Positions 7,898-16,588 of a stretch of 52,606 nucleotides of DNA are shown piece by piece; position 1 is the first letter of the stretch, and the number at the start of each line of letters is the position of its first letter. The notes under the pieces are model-generated. The model was not told the origin of the DNA and did no database searches. It saw nothing but the letters and a program-made list of their open reading frames with translations. A program made the translations under genes and the position numbers. Source of the DNA: an uncultured Opitutaceae bacterium (GTDB lineage Bacteria; Verrucomicrobiota; Verrucomicrobiia; Opitutales; Opitutaceae); NCBI GenBank assembly GCA_903890485.1, contig CAITBM010000068.1, forward strand, positions 1 through 52,606, in the 5' to 3' direction.

Positions 7898-9028
7898 ATG
7901 GCCCAGGTATTGCTCGAAAACCTCAGCAAGGTCTATCCGGAGAAGAGCGGTCCGGGCGTCACCGCGGTCAAGTGCATCAGTCTGGAAATCGAGGACCGGG
8001 AATTCATGGTCCTTGTTGGCCCGTCCGGCTGCGGCAAGTCGACCACGCTCCGGATGATCGCGGGCCTAGAGGAGATCTCCGGCGGGTCGGTTAAGATCGG
8101 GGGCCAGACCGTCAATGAGGTTCTTCCGAAGGACCGGGACATCGCCATGGTCTTCCAGAACTACGCGCTCTACCCGCACATGACGGTCTACGAGAACATG
8201 GCTTTCGGGCTCAAGCTGCGGAAGTTTTCAAAGGCCGACATCGATTCCAGGGTAAGGGAAGCTGCGGCCATGCTCGGGCTGGAAACCCTGCTGGAGCGAA
8301 AGCCAAAGGCCCTGTCGGGAGGCCAACGCCAGCGGGTCGCGCTCGGCCGCGCCATCGTGCGCAAGCCGAAGGTCTTTCTCTTTGACGAGCCCCTCTCGAA
8401 CCTGGACGCGAAGATGCGGGTGTCGACCCGGACCGAGATCTCGAAGCTCCATGCGCGCCTTGGGGCCACGATGATCTATGTGACCCATGACCAGGTGGAG
8501 GCGATGACGATGGGAGATCGGATCTGCGTCATGAAGGATGGGGACATCATGCAGGTGGCACCGCCGCTCGAGCTCTACAACCGGCCCCAGAATATGTTCG
8601 TCGCCGGTTTCATCGGCTCGCCGCCGATGAATTTCTTCAAGGGAACGTTGCGGCGCGCCGGCGGGCGGCTTGCGTTTGTCGAGGACAACGCCAAGGGGTC
8701 ACCTCTCTCGATCGGTCTTGACGAGAAGCTCGCGGCGAAGTCGGCCGATTACCTGGACAAGTCGGTCGTGTTTGGGATCAGGCCCGAGGCGATCCACGAC
8801 CTGCTGACCGTCGCCTCCCCCGACCCAGCTCTAACGGCCGAGGTGAAGGTCGAGGTTTCCGAGCCCATGGGTTCGGAGACCCTGCTTTACCTCGACACCG
8901 GAGCGACATCGTTTGTGGCCCGGGTCAATCCTACAGACCGGTTTGAGGCGGGCCAAAAGGTCCAGGTCACCTTCGACCTAACCCACGCCCACCTCTTTGA
9001 CCCTGTGACCGAGCACGTGCTCGCCTAG
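7898..9028 (+). CDS. Sugar ABC transporter ATPase (MalK/UgpC/MsmX family)
   Basis: 376 residues from ATG 7898; the frame is open upstream, but [14 protein letters not shown] is the standard family start. Walker A is GPSGCGKST at 41-49, the Q-loop is [12 protein letters not shown], the ABC signature [14 protein letters not shown] starts at 139, Walker B is KVFLFDEP (E164), and the H-loop is [13 protein letters not shown]-terminal TOBE/regulatory domain of about 130 residues follows, as in MalK. No permease or binding-protein gene is in the window. Such orphan ATPases can energise several sugar importers, which may be the case here. It is divergent from the GH1-ROK operon. Confidence 0.92.
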   Translation: MAQVLLENLSKVYPEKSGPGVTAVKCISLEIEDREFMVLVGPSGCGKSTTLRMIAGLEEISGGSVKIGGQTVNEVLPKDRDIAMVFQNYALYPHMTVYENMAFGLKLRKFSKADIDSRVREAAAMLGLETLLERKPKALSGGQRQRVALGRAIVRKPKVFLFDEPLSNLDAKMRVSTRTEISKLHARLGATMIYVTHDQVEAMTMGDRICVMKDGDIMQVAPPLELYNRPQNMFVAGFIGSPPMNFFKGTLRRAGGRLAFVEDNAKGSPLSIGLDEKLAAKSADYLDKSVVFGIRPEAIHDLLTVASPDPALTAEVKVEVSEPMGSETLLYLDTGATSFVARVNPTDRFEAGQKVQVTFDLTHAHLFDPVTEHVLA

Positions 9029-9033
9029 CGGGA

Positions 9034-9062
9034 GCCCCTCGGGGCCCAGGGGGCAATGCCCC
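9034..9062. terminator. Two GC-rich hairpins between convergent genes
   Basis: GCCCC-TC-GGGGC at 9034-9045 and GGGGC-AAT-GCCCC at 9050-9062 lie between the ATPase stop (9028) and the stop of the convergent 73-residue gene (9078). No T-run follows on either strand, so they may mark ends only with Rho or as 3' stabilisers. Confidence 0.4.
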
Positions 9063-9077
9063 GTGAGCCCCCATGGT

Positions 9078-9299
9078 CTATTTACCCGTGGCGGGATCCT
9101 TGCCCTTCGCCCGGTTTGCGAGGAAGAGCATCACCCCCCCGAAGACCAGGAGGATCACTCCCCAGATCAGGTTGATGTTGATGTCGAGCGAGCGGTGGTA
9201 CATCGCCGCATCGGAGCGCGTGACAAAGCCGAAGACGGTCATCAATAGGCCGACCAGCGAGAACATGAGGCCAATAGGCCAGCGGATATCGAGTCCCAT
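9078..9299 (-). CDS. Small two-helix membrane protein downstream of SSS symporter
   Basis: 73 residues with two hydrophobic helices (about 8-27 and 43-62) joined by a polar loop DAAMYHRSLDININ, and a basic C-terminus. It starts 13 bp after the symporter stop and has a good ribosome site (AAGGAAA about 5 nt before the ATG), so it is probably translated. I do not recognise a named family. The tight linkage suggests an accessory subunit or stabiliser of the symporter, but that is inference only. Confidence 0.7.
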   Translation of the reverse strand: MGLDIRWPIGLMFSLVGLLMTVFGFVTRSDAAMYHRSLDININLIWGVILLVFGGVMLFLANRAKGKDPATGK

Positions 9300-9312
9300 A
9301 GTATTTCCTTTC

Positions 9313-11250
9313 TTACCAGAATATGAGGTTCAGGACGACGCAGGCGCCCAGGAGGACCGCGCCGATGACGGCGGGCCGTTGGTGGAACGGGACGCCCTCG
9401 TCCTTGATTTTCGGGGTGAGTGAATAGACCAGGCCGGTCAACTCCTGGTCCGTCTTGGTGCGTCGGGTCGCCAGCGAGATACCGCCGGTCAGGATGAAGC
9501 AGACTAGGAAAGCGAATGTCGCCAGCCAGAAGTTCTGCGCCATCTCGCTTGGGAACGTGTGGACGACGCCCAGGTACCCCCCCTTCATGCCGGGGGCGTT
9601 GCCCGTGGCGATCGTGAGGGCGTGGACTAGGCCCGAGGTCGCCGTGCCCCCGAGGAGGCCCAGGAACGCGCCGGTCCCCGTGGTCCTCGCCCAGAACATT
9701 CCCAGCAGGAAAGTCGCAAAGAGCGGGGCATTCACGAACGCGAAGACGAGCTGGATGATGTCCATCGCGTTGTTGTAGAGGGCGGCGAAATACGCGCAGG
9801 CTATGCTGAGCAGGATGCCCACAACCGTGATCGCCCGCGCCATCTTCATGTAGTGTTCGTCGGAGCGGTTCGGCGCGAAGTAGGCCTGGTAAAGATCGTA
9901 GGTCCACACCGTGTTGAATGCGGTGACGTTGCCGGCCATGCCCGACATGAACGAGGCAAGGAGCCCGGTTAAGGCCAGGCCGAGAAGCCCCGGCGGGCAG
10001 TACCGCTTGACAAGCGAGAGGATCACGCCGTCGTAGTCGTATTCGGCGATGGCATTCCAAAGCCGGTCGTGAAAGACCGCGTTGTCCATGGGGCCGGCCG
10101 AGTAGTCCTTGATGAGGGCCGCCACCTTCTCGGGGTCCATCTTCTTCCCCACGGCGGCCGAGACATCCTTGAATGCCTGATCGGCCGGTGCCGAAGCGTC
10201 GGCCACAATGGCCAGTCGCGCATTCTCGTAGGCGGAGTTGTTGATAATCGGCGCCGGTATCCTGTAGCCCTTCGAGGGCACGGTCATGAGGGCGACCGCG
10301 ATCATTCCGGGGAGGATCACCAGGACCGGGAAAAGCATCTTCGGAACCGCCGCCACGAGCGGCGTATTGCGCGCAGCCGTCATGTTTCGGGCGGCCATTG
10401 CCCTCTGGACGACCAGGAAGTTTGTGCACCAGTAGCCAAACGAAAGCACGAAGCCCAGGCCGAAGACCATCGCGAACCAATCGACCCCCATGGGGTTGCT
10501 GGCGGGTCCGGCAAGGAGGGTGCTCCAGGCGCTGGTCCACGCTCCCGAACCGTAGTGGACCCCCTCGGGCCGCAGATTGAGCGAGGAGGGGTTGGTCGCG
10601 ACTCCCTTCAGGAGTTCCGTGAGCTTACCATAGCCGCCCACATCCTTGAGGCCGAGGTAGACCACCGGGGCAAACCCAAGGACGATCATGAAGAATTGGA
10701 GCACTTCCGTGTAGATCGCGGAGGTGAGCCCGCCCTTAAGCACGTACACCAATACGATCGCCGAGCAGATCCAGAGGCTCGCGTGGTAGTTCCATCCCAG
10801 GAGCAGGTTGAGGAGCTTGGCCAGGGCGTTCATCGAGATGCCCGAGGCGAAGACCGTCATGACTGCAAAGGCCGTCGAGTTAAGGGCCCTCACCCGCTCG
10901 TCGAAACGCATCTTCAGGTACTCGGGCACAGAGCGGGCCTTCGAGCCGTAGTAGAACGGCATCATGAAGACGGCCAGGAAGATCATGGCCGGGATCGCCC
11001 CGACCCAGTAGAAGTGGGCGGTGGAGATGCCGTACTTGGCGCCGCTTGCGGCCATGCCCACAAGCTCAAGGGCGCCCAGGTTCGCGGAGATGAACGCGAG
11101 GCCGGTTACCCAGGTGGGAATCGAGCGGCCCGAGGTGAGGAAGTCCGAGGAGCTCCTCATGTATTTCTTCAGCGCGAAACCGATGCCGACGACAAATGCC
11201 GTGTACGTCAGGAGAATCAGGTAATCGAGCCAAGTAAGCGTAACTTGCAT
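9313..11250 (-). CDS. SSS-family sodium/sugar symporter (SGLT-like)
   Basis: 645 residues with about 13-14 predicted transmembrane helices. The sodium/solute symporter family is indicated by WLDYLILLTYTAFVVGIG at the start, SSSDFLTSGRSIPTWVTGLAFISANLGALE, ARSVPEYLKMRF, and FMSGMAGNVTAFNTVWTYDLYQ in the region of TM8-9. A large soluble insertion of about 90 residues (around residues 330-420, VPSKGYRIPAPI to YDGVILSLVKRY) separates two helices, a layout also seen in some SGLT-like transporters. Likely substrates are glucose, galactose or related sugars, given the neighbouring GH1, ROK kinase and sugar ATPase. The gene is followed by a 73-residue membrane protein, apparently co-transcribed. Confidence 0.88.
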   Translation of the reverse strand: MQVTLTWLDYLILLTYTAFVVGIGFALKKYMRSSSDFLTSGRSIPTWVTGLAFISANLGALELVGMAASGAKYGISTAHFYWVGAIPAMIFLAVFMMPFYYGSKARSVPEYLKMRFDERVRALNSTAFAVMTVFASGISMNALAKLLNLLLGWNYHASLWICSAIVLVYVLKGGLTSAIYTEVLQFFMIVLGFAPVVYLGLKDVGGYGKLTELLKGVATNPSSLNLRPEGVHYGSGAWTSAWSTLLAGPASNPMGVDWFAMVFGLGFVLSFGYWCTNFLVVQRAMAARNMTAARNTPLVAAVPKMLFPVLVILPGMIAVALMTVPSKGYRIPAPIINNSAYENARLAIVADASAPADQAFKDVSAAVGKKMDPEKVAALIKDYSAGPMDNAVFHDRLWNAIAEYDYDGVILSLVKRYCPPGLLGLALTGLLASFMSGMAGNVTAFNTVWTYDLYQAYFAPNRSDEHYMKMARAITVVGILLSIACAYFAALYNNAMDIIQLVFAFVNAPLFATFLLGMFWARTTGTGAFLGLLGGTATSGLVHALTIATGNAPGMKGGYLGVVHTFPSEMAQNFWLATFAFLVCFILTGGISLATRRTKTDQELTGLVYSLTPKIKDEGVPFHQRPAVIGAVLLGACVVLNLIFW

Positions 11251-11490
11251 AGCTGGGAGGGGGTTTGGGACGAGGGCCGCGCTGCGCCGGAAAGGGGTAC
11301 CGGGGAGCGCCCAGAAGAGAGGGAAAACTGCGCACCGCTGGATGGGAAATCAAGCACAACGTCCGGGACCGACCCCATCGATACCCGTATCTGGGCGTTT
11401 TATTGCCCTTGCTTATGGAGCCAAGCAGGCCGCTTGGAGGATGCACCCGCCTTGACCGAGGGGCCCCGCGCTCAAATAGTCCCCCTTCTG

Positions 11491-13313
11491 ATGCCCTTCC
11501 TCCGGCCGCGCTTGCTGCTTGCCTGGGCGGCCCTTGCCGCGGGTCTCCTGGCGCTCGGCGCCAAGCTGGTCCTGGTCGCAGATCGGGGCAGCGACCTGCC
11601 GTACATGGACGAATGGAACGCGGTGGGCTCATCACTCCTGGTCCCCGGGGCACACGGAACCCTGGCGGCGGACGGTTTTTTCGCCCCGCAGAATGAGCAC
11701 CGGGTCGTCCTTAGCCGCCTGATCAGCTACGGCCTCATCCGGGTCAACGGGCAGTGGGATGCCTCCTGGAAATGGCCGTCAACGCCGTAATCCACGCGGG
11801 CTTTCTGGCGTGCCTCCTGGTTTTTGCGCGCACGCTGCTGGTTGGGGCGAGGTTCACCCTGGCCGCAATTCTCCTGACCCTGCTCTTTGTCCTAGCCTTT
11901 GACTGGGAGAATACACTTCAGGGGTTCCAATCGCAGTTCTACCTCCTGGAATGGACGGCGTTTACCTCGCTCCTGCTCCTCGCCGGATCAGCCCCCCTCT
12001 CGTCCCGCTGGTTTTTGGGATGGCTGGCTGCTGCGGCGGGACTGGGCACCATGTCGTCGGGATTCCTGGCCCCGGCCGCGGCGATTGCCGTTCTCGTGCT
12101 GCGGGCCTCCTTCCGGCGCACGGTGGGTTGGCGCGACTGGGTCGCCGGACTTCTTCTGGTCCCGCTTTGCGTCGTAGGCCTGGCGACCCTGGTCACGGTC
12201 CCGGGCCATGCAGTTCTCAAGGCCCACACTCTCGGCGAATGGCTCTCTGCCCTGGCGGCGGCTCTCTCCTGGCCCGACCTTGCCCTGCCGGGCGCCTTCC
12301 TGGTGATGCAGCTCCCGTTCTCGGTGCTCCTCTTCAGGAGCCTAAGCCTGCGCCGCGTCGAGGATGGCGAAGCCGGCCTCCTTTCGCTGGGAATCTGGTC
12401 CTGGGTGCAGGCGGCCGTGGTCGCCTACGGCCGCGCCAATCAGGGGATGATCGCCAGCCCGCGCTACTCTGACCTCTTCGCCGTTGCCGCAGCCGTGAAC
12501 CTCCTGGCCCTCGGCAGGCTCTGGCAGCCGGGGCCGAAAGGCCGGGCCTGGGGACTCTTCGCCGCGCTCTGGGGCTGCGCCTACCTCTGCGGGCTGGGGA
12601 CTCTCGAGCGCCGAGCCTATGATTTCTACCTGGGCGACTTCGCCAGGCTTAAGCCCCTCGAAAAGGCCCATGTGCGGTCCTTCCTGGCCTCGGGCGACCG
12701 CGCCCTGCTCAACCAAACGCCCGTGCATGAGCTGCCGTATCCCATGCCGGGCGGGCTCGCGGACCTTCTTTCGGAGCCGGCGATACGCTCCGTCCTGCCG
12801 GCGAGCGTCCGCCCTCCCCTTGCGCTTGAACCCGTACCGGGTTCGAGCGGCTTTCATGTCGAGGTGGATCCCGCGACGGGAGCCCGCACGTGGGAGGCGC
12901 GCCAGGGCCCGGCCAGGTTTGTCAGCTCGGCGTTTCCGGCTTCCATCCTGCCTTTTGTCAGGATTGCCATTCGCGGGAGCCCGGAACTGACCGTTTCGGT
13001 ACTCCGAATTGAGCCCACTGAGGGCGGGCCGGCAGAGCCCGGGCCGAGGCTCAGCCAGGAGCAGTGGACCGTGCGTGAGTTTCCGGTTCCGGAAAGTGCC
13101 TCGGCTCACCTCGTGGTGGAGGTTCCAGGAGGCGCGCATTTCGTGGCGTTCACAGAGCCCGTGGAGTTGGGCGGACTCTCCTGGTTCACCCACTGGATCC
13201 TTCGGCGCTCCCGGACTGTGGAGGCTGCCGAGGCGATCCTGTTTGGGATGGCCCTCACCGCCCTTTTGCTTTTTGACCTCCGGGGCGATAAGGAGCTTCG
13301 AGAGGTGAAATGA
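11491..13313 (+). pseudogene. Polytopic membrane protein, interrupted by a one-base frameshift
   Basis: Two overlapping frames encode one protein. The first (ATG 11491 to TAA 11790) begins with a signal-anchor helix and contains DLPYMDEWNA, FFAPQNEHRVVLSRL and VNGQWDAS, then goes out of frame. The second, read from about 11763 to 13313, continues LEMAVNAVIHAGFL and carries eight or more further helices, then a soluble region and a final helix. Adding one C in the run at 11764-11767 would restore NGQWDASLEMAVNAV, which reads smoothly. The intact product would be about 608 residues, resembling uncharacterised glycosyltransferase-like membrane proteins of surface-glycan loci. The second part overlaps the TPR gene by 4 bp (ATGA). 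It may be a real disruption or a sequencing error; the preserved coding character of both parts favours a recent change or an error. Confidence 0.7.
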
Positions 13314-14806
13314 GCACGGACCCCGAAATCTCGGCCCTTTCCTCGGCCGCGGGGCTTGCCGAGGCGGGCCACGCCTTTGCCCGCGACAAGAAATGGGTGG
13401 AGGCCATCGCCGCGTTCGAGCGGGCGCTGACACTCGATCCGGAAGCGGGCTTGGTGTACGGCGCACTCGGATATTGCTACGAGAAGGCAGGGCGGCTGGC
13501 GGAAGCCGTGGAGGTCTATCGTCGCTCTGCCGCCCTTCTGCCGGACTCTCTGGCCGTCCTCTTTAACCTGGGCAACACCCTTCGCCTGCTCGACCGGATG
13601 GACGAGGCGCTGGCCGCCTACCAAGGGGCGCTCAAGCTCGATCCCCGGCATGTGACCTCTTGGAACAACCTCGGCCTTTCGCTCCACGGGCTGGGCCGGC
13701 ACGAAGAGGCGATCGAGTGCTACGGCCGCGCGCTGGAGATCCGTCCCGAGTACGCCGAGGCAGTGAACAATCTCGGCAGCGCCTATCTGGCTAAAAACGA
13801 CGTGGGATCCGCACTCGAGGCCTACGCCGCCGCGCTCCTGCTCGATCCCGGTCAAACCAAGGTCCGTTTCAACGAGGGCGTCGCCCGCCTGATGGCTGGG
13901 GACTTTGAGGGCGGATGGGCGGGATATGAATTCCGTACCCGCCCGCCGTGGCTTGACGGGCTGACGGGGCCCGCTTGGGACGGCGAGGCCACACTTGAGG
14001 GAAGAACCATCCTGCTACCCTACGAACAGGGGTTCGGCGACACCGTCCAGTTCGTCCGGTATGCACCCCTGGTGGCGGCTCTGGGGGCCGAGGTCCACCT
14101 GCAGGTCCAGCCGAGCATGAAGCGGCTCCTTTCAAGGGTTGGAGGCGTCGCCTCCGTCGTTGCGGCCGGCGAGCCCCTGCCCCAACACGACACCCATTGC
14201 ACCCTGATGAGCCTTCCCCATGCGCTGGGAACGACGCTTTCGACGGTGCCCGCAAAGGTACCCTACCTCTGCGCCCCGCCGGAGCTGGTGGCGCCCTGGG
14301 CTGAGCGCCTGAGCGGCGCCCGCCCGGTCGTGGGCCTAGCCTGGTCGGGAAATCCCGGACACCATCTGGACCGCAACAGGTCGATTCCCCTGGAATCCCT
14401 GATGCGGGCCCTGGGCAACGTGTCCGCGCGTTTCGTAAGCCTTCAAAAGGAGGTGCGGCCGGCGGACGCAGCCTTTATGGCTTCACTCGGGTCCCCTTCC
14501 GACTTTTCCGCTCATCTGGTCGATTTCGCTGACACTGCGGCGCTTCTATCCCAGGTCGACCTTGTGATCTCCGTGGACACCGCGGTTGCGCATCTGGCCG
14601 GCGCCCTTGCGAAACCCGTTTGGATCCTCCTCCCCCACGCGCCTGATTTTCGCTGGATGCAGGGTCGTCAGGACAGTCCTTGGTATCCCACGGCGAGCCT
14701 CTTTCGACAACCTCGCCCCGGGGCCTGGGACCCGGTCCTTAAGTCGGTGCGCGAGGCCCTGAGCAGCTGGATTGGAGGCTTTGTGGCCGGTGGCGCACCG
14801 GACTAG
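13310..14806 (+). CDS. TPR protein with glycosyltransferase-9-like C-terminal domain
   Basis: 498 residues. The first ~210 hold about six tetratricopeptide repeats (34-residue period; examples are AIAAFERALTLDPE, ALAAYQGALKLDPRH, AIECYGRALEIRPEY). The C-terminal half has GQGFGDTVQF-like and heptosyltransferase-like features: PYEQGFGDTVQFVRYAP, VVGLAWSGNPGHHLDRNRSIPL, and SVDTAVAHLAGALAKPVWILLP near the end, as in TPR proteins related to GT9/GT41. It may transfer sugars to proteins or glycans. It overlaps the frameshifted membrane protein gene upstream by 4 bp, so the two probably act together. Confidence 0.8.
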   Translation: MSTDPEISALSSAAGLAEAGHAFARDKKWVEAIAAFERALTLDPEAGLVYGALGYCYEKAGRLAEAVEVYRRSAALLPDSLAVLFNLGNTLRLLDRMDEALAAYQGALKLDPRHVTSWNNLGLSLHGLGRHEEAIECYGRALEIRPEYAEAVNNLGSAYLAKNDVGSALEAYAAALLLDPGQTKVRFNEGVARLMAGDFEGGWAGYEFRTRPPWLDGLTGPAWDGEATLEGRTILLPYEQGFGDTVQFVRYAPLVAALGAEVHLQVQPSMKRLLSRVGGVASVVAAGEPLPQHDTHCTLMSLPHALGTTLSTVPAKVPYLCAPPELVAPWAERLSGARPVVGLAWSGNPGHHLDRNRSIPLESLMRALGNVSARFVSLQKEVRPADAAFMASLGSPSDFSAHLVDFADTAALLSQVDLVISVDTAVAHLAGALAKPVWILLPHAPDFRWMQGRQDSPWYPTASLFRQPRPGAWDPVLKSVREALSSWIGGFVAGGAPD

Positions 14807-14851
14807 ACCCCTTCAAGTGCTTATTGCAGGAGCGACTTGCCGTTCGAAAAA

Positions 14852-14935
14852 TGGTGGTGGAGGTTGGATTCGAACCAACGGTGTCGTAAGACGGGAGATT
14901 TACAGTCTCCGGAGCGGCCACTGCTCAACTCCACC
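14852..14935 (-). tRNA. tRNA-Tyr (anticodon GTA)
   Basis: A class II tRNA folds on the minus strand. The acceptor GGTGGAG (14935-14929) pairs with CTCCACC (14862-14856); the D stem is GAGC/GCTC; the anticodon arm is GGAGA-CTGTAAA-TCTCC with anticodon GTA; a long variable arm follows; the T arm is GTTGG-TTCGAAT-CCAAC. The discriminator A and the encoded CCA (14854-14852) are present. A short T-run follows directly in the transcript direction. Confidence 0.95.
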
Positions 14936-14948
14936 AACGCAAACGCCG

Positions 14949-14977
14949 AAACATTCACGGGCGGGGACTGGGGTCAA
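14949..14977 (-). promoter_or_regulatory. Probable promoter of tRNA-Tyr
   Basis: On the minus strand TTGACC (14977-14972) is followed after 17 nt by ATGTTT (14954-14949). The predicted start would be a few bases before the tRNA 5' end at 14935. The -35 box is good and the -10 box weak. Confidence 0.4.
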
Positions 14978-15046
14978 GGTCCATTTTCGCGTTCGGTCTT
15001 CAGCGGGGAGCGGAACGTGGGCAAAGATGGGGTGATTGCCCTGTAA

Positions 15047-15065
15047 CCCGGCACTTGTGGCCGGG
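15047..15065. promoter_or_regulatory. Hairpin upstream of cardiolipin synthase
   Basis: CCCGGC and GCCGGG form a 6-bp stem with a 7-nt loop, 33 bp before the cls-like start at 15099. It may be a leader structure or a leftover terminator; there is no T-run. Confidence 0.25.
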
Positions 15066-15098
15066 CCGATAAGTGCTTAGTCCTTCATATTGACTGAA

Positions 15099-16535
15099 AT
15101 GAGTGCGCTTAGTCAGTACATCGACCGTTTTGTGCCGGGCGGCCTGCTGGCCCACCTTTCTACGGTGGCGGGCTTTATCCTGGCGTTCTTTCTGATCGCC
15201 CGGCTGATGAGCGAGAGGCGCGCCCCGGCAAATACATTCGCATGGCTGTTGGTGATTGTGTTCATCCCCTGGCTCGGCGTCCCCCTTTACCTCTTTTTGG
15301 GCGGACGCAAACTGCGGCGCCTGGCCCGCGACAAGAAGGTCCTTTTGCCGATCCTTCCCCAGATTTGCGTCTCCGAGACCCACCAGATCTTCGCCCCCGT
15401 CGCAAAAACGGTGAGCGGGGCCGGTGGCTACGATCCGGTGGGTGGCAACCGGCTGAAGCTGCTCGTCACGGGCGAGGAGGATTTTGCGGAATTGGAGCGC
15501 CAGATCCTGGCCGCCAAACACTCCATCCACATCACGACCTTTATCCTGAGCCGGGACTCGACCGGCAGGCGCATCGTGGAACTCCTCGCCCAACGGGCCA
15601 AGGAGGGGGTCAAGGTGAGGCTCCTCTTGGACGCACTCGGCTGTTTCATCTCCTCGCGGGGGTTCGTCGATCCAATCAGAAAGGCCGGCGGGGAGGTCGG
15701 CCGGTTCATGCCGGTCATGCCGTTCACGTCCCGGGGCTCGGCAAACCTGAGGTGCCACCGCAAGATGGCGATCTTTGACGGAACCAAGGCGATTGTGGGG
15801 GGCCGAAACATCGCAAAGGAGTACATGGGCCCGGAGGCCTACTCGAAGCGTTGGAAGGATTTTGGCGCACTCATTGAGGGGCCTGCAGCCGTTGTCCTGG
15901 GCGAGGTATTCATAGCGGATTGGTGCTTCGCGGTGGGCAAGCCCGCGGCAGCCGTGCGAAAGGACAGCCAGGCCGCTGGGGCCCCGCTTGTCGGGGACTG
16001 CGAACTCCAGGTTGTGCCCAGTGGGCCCGACGTGCCTGGCGATCCCCTCTACGAGGGGATCGTTGCGATGATCCAACAGGCCGAGCACGACCTGTGGATC
16101 GTGACCCCCTATTTCCTGCCGGACGAGGTGCTCCTGCGCTCGATGATCGTGAGGGCCCGGGCCGGCTGCAACGTCACCCTCATCATCCCCCAGAAGTCCA
16201 ATCACCCGGTGACCGATTTCGCCCGGCGCAACTTCACGCGTGAACTCACCCAGGCCGGCGGGAAAGTGCTGCTCTACGCCCCCGGCATGCTCCACGCCAA
16301 GGCGATCGTGATCGACGGCCGCGTGGCGATGTTTGGCTCCCCCAATTTTGACCTGCGGAGCCTCTTCGTGAACTTCGAGGTGGGCGTGATGGTCTATTCG
16401 GATAAGGACGTGGCGGGAGTGAGGGCGTGGATTGACGACCTGGCGGCGGCCTGCGTGCCGCCGGTCCTCAGGAAGCGCCACTTGCTCACGAGCGTGGCCG
16501 AGGACCTCTGCCGGCTGCTGGCGCCAATCCTCTAG
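15099..16535 (+). CDS. Cardiolipin synthase (phospholipase D family)
   Basis: 478 residues from ATG 15099; an in-frame TTG lies three codons upstream. Two N-terminal hydrophobic helices (about 15-35 and 45-65) are followed by two HKD catalytic motifs: CHRKMAIFDGTKAIVGGRN (first half) and LHAKAIVIDGRVAMFGSPN (second half), each with His, Lys and Asp in place. This matches the bacterial ClsA-type enzyme that joins two phosphatidylglycerols, or uses related head groups, at the inner membrane. It is preceded by tRNA-Tyr on the other strand and followed 53 bp later by the GH74 gene in the same direction, with no obvious functional link. Confidence 0.9.
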   Translation: MSALSQYIDRFVPGGLLAHLSTVAGFILAFFLIARLMSERRAPANTFAWLLVIVFIPWLGVPLYLFLGGRKLRRLARDKKVLLPILPQICVSETHQIFAPVAKTVSGAGGYDPVGGNRLKLLVTGEEDFAELERQILAAKHSIHITTFILSRDSTGRRIVELLAQRAKEGVKVRLLLDALGCFISSRGFVDPIRKAGGEVGRFMPVMPFTSRGSANLRCHRKMAIFDGTKAIVGGRNIAKEYMGPEAYSKRWKDFGALIEGPAAVVLGEVFIADWCFAVGKPAAAVRKDSQAAGAPLVGDCELQVVPSGPDVPGDPLYEGIVAMIQQAEHDLWIVTPYFLPDEVLLRSMIVRARAGCNVTLIIPQKSNHPVTDFARRNFTRELTQAGGKVLLYAPGMLHAKAIVIDGRVAMFGSPNFDLRSLFVNFEVGVMVYSDKDVAGVRAWIDDLAAACVPPVLRKRHLLTSVAEDLCRLLAPIL

Positions 16536-16588
16536 CGCCCATTCTTCCCGTTTGCCGTCGTTCCGGCTTGGCCCAAGGATCGGCGGGC

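Noticed and set aside
10069-11490. Upstream extension of the frameshifted membrane protein frame
   Set aside because: The frame is open for 1.4 kb upstream, but it runs antisense through the SSS symporter. Only the part from ATG 11491 has protein character.
15000-16481. Long 493-codon open frame on the minus strand
   Set aside because: Antisense shadow of the cardiolipin synthase gene, with shadow-type composition.
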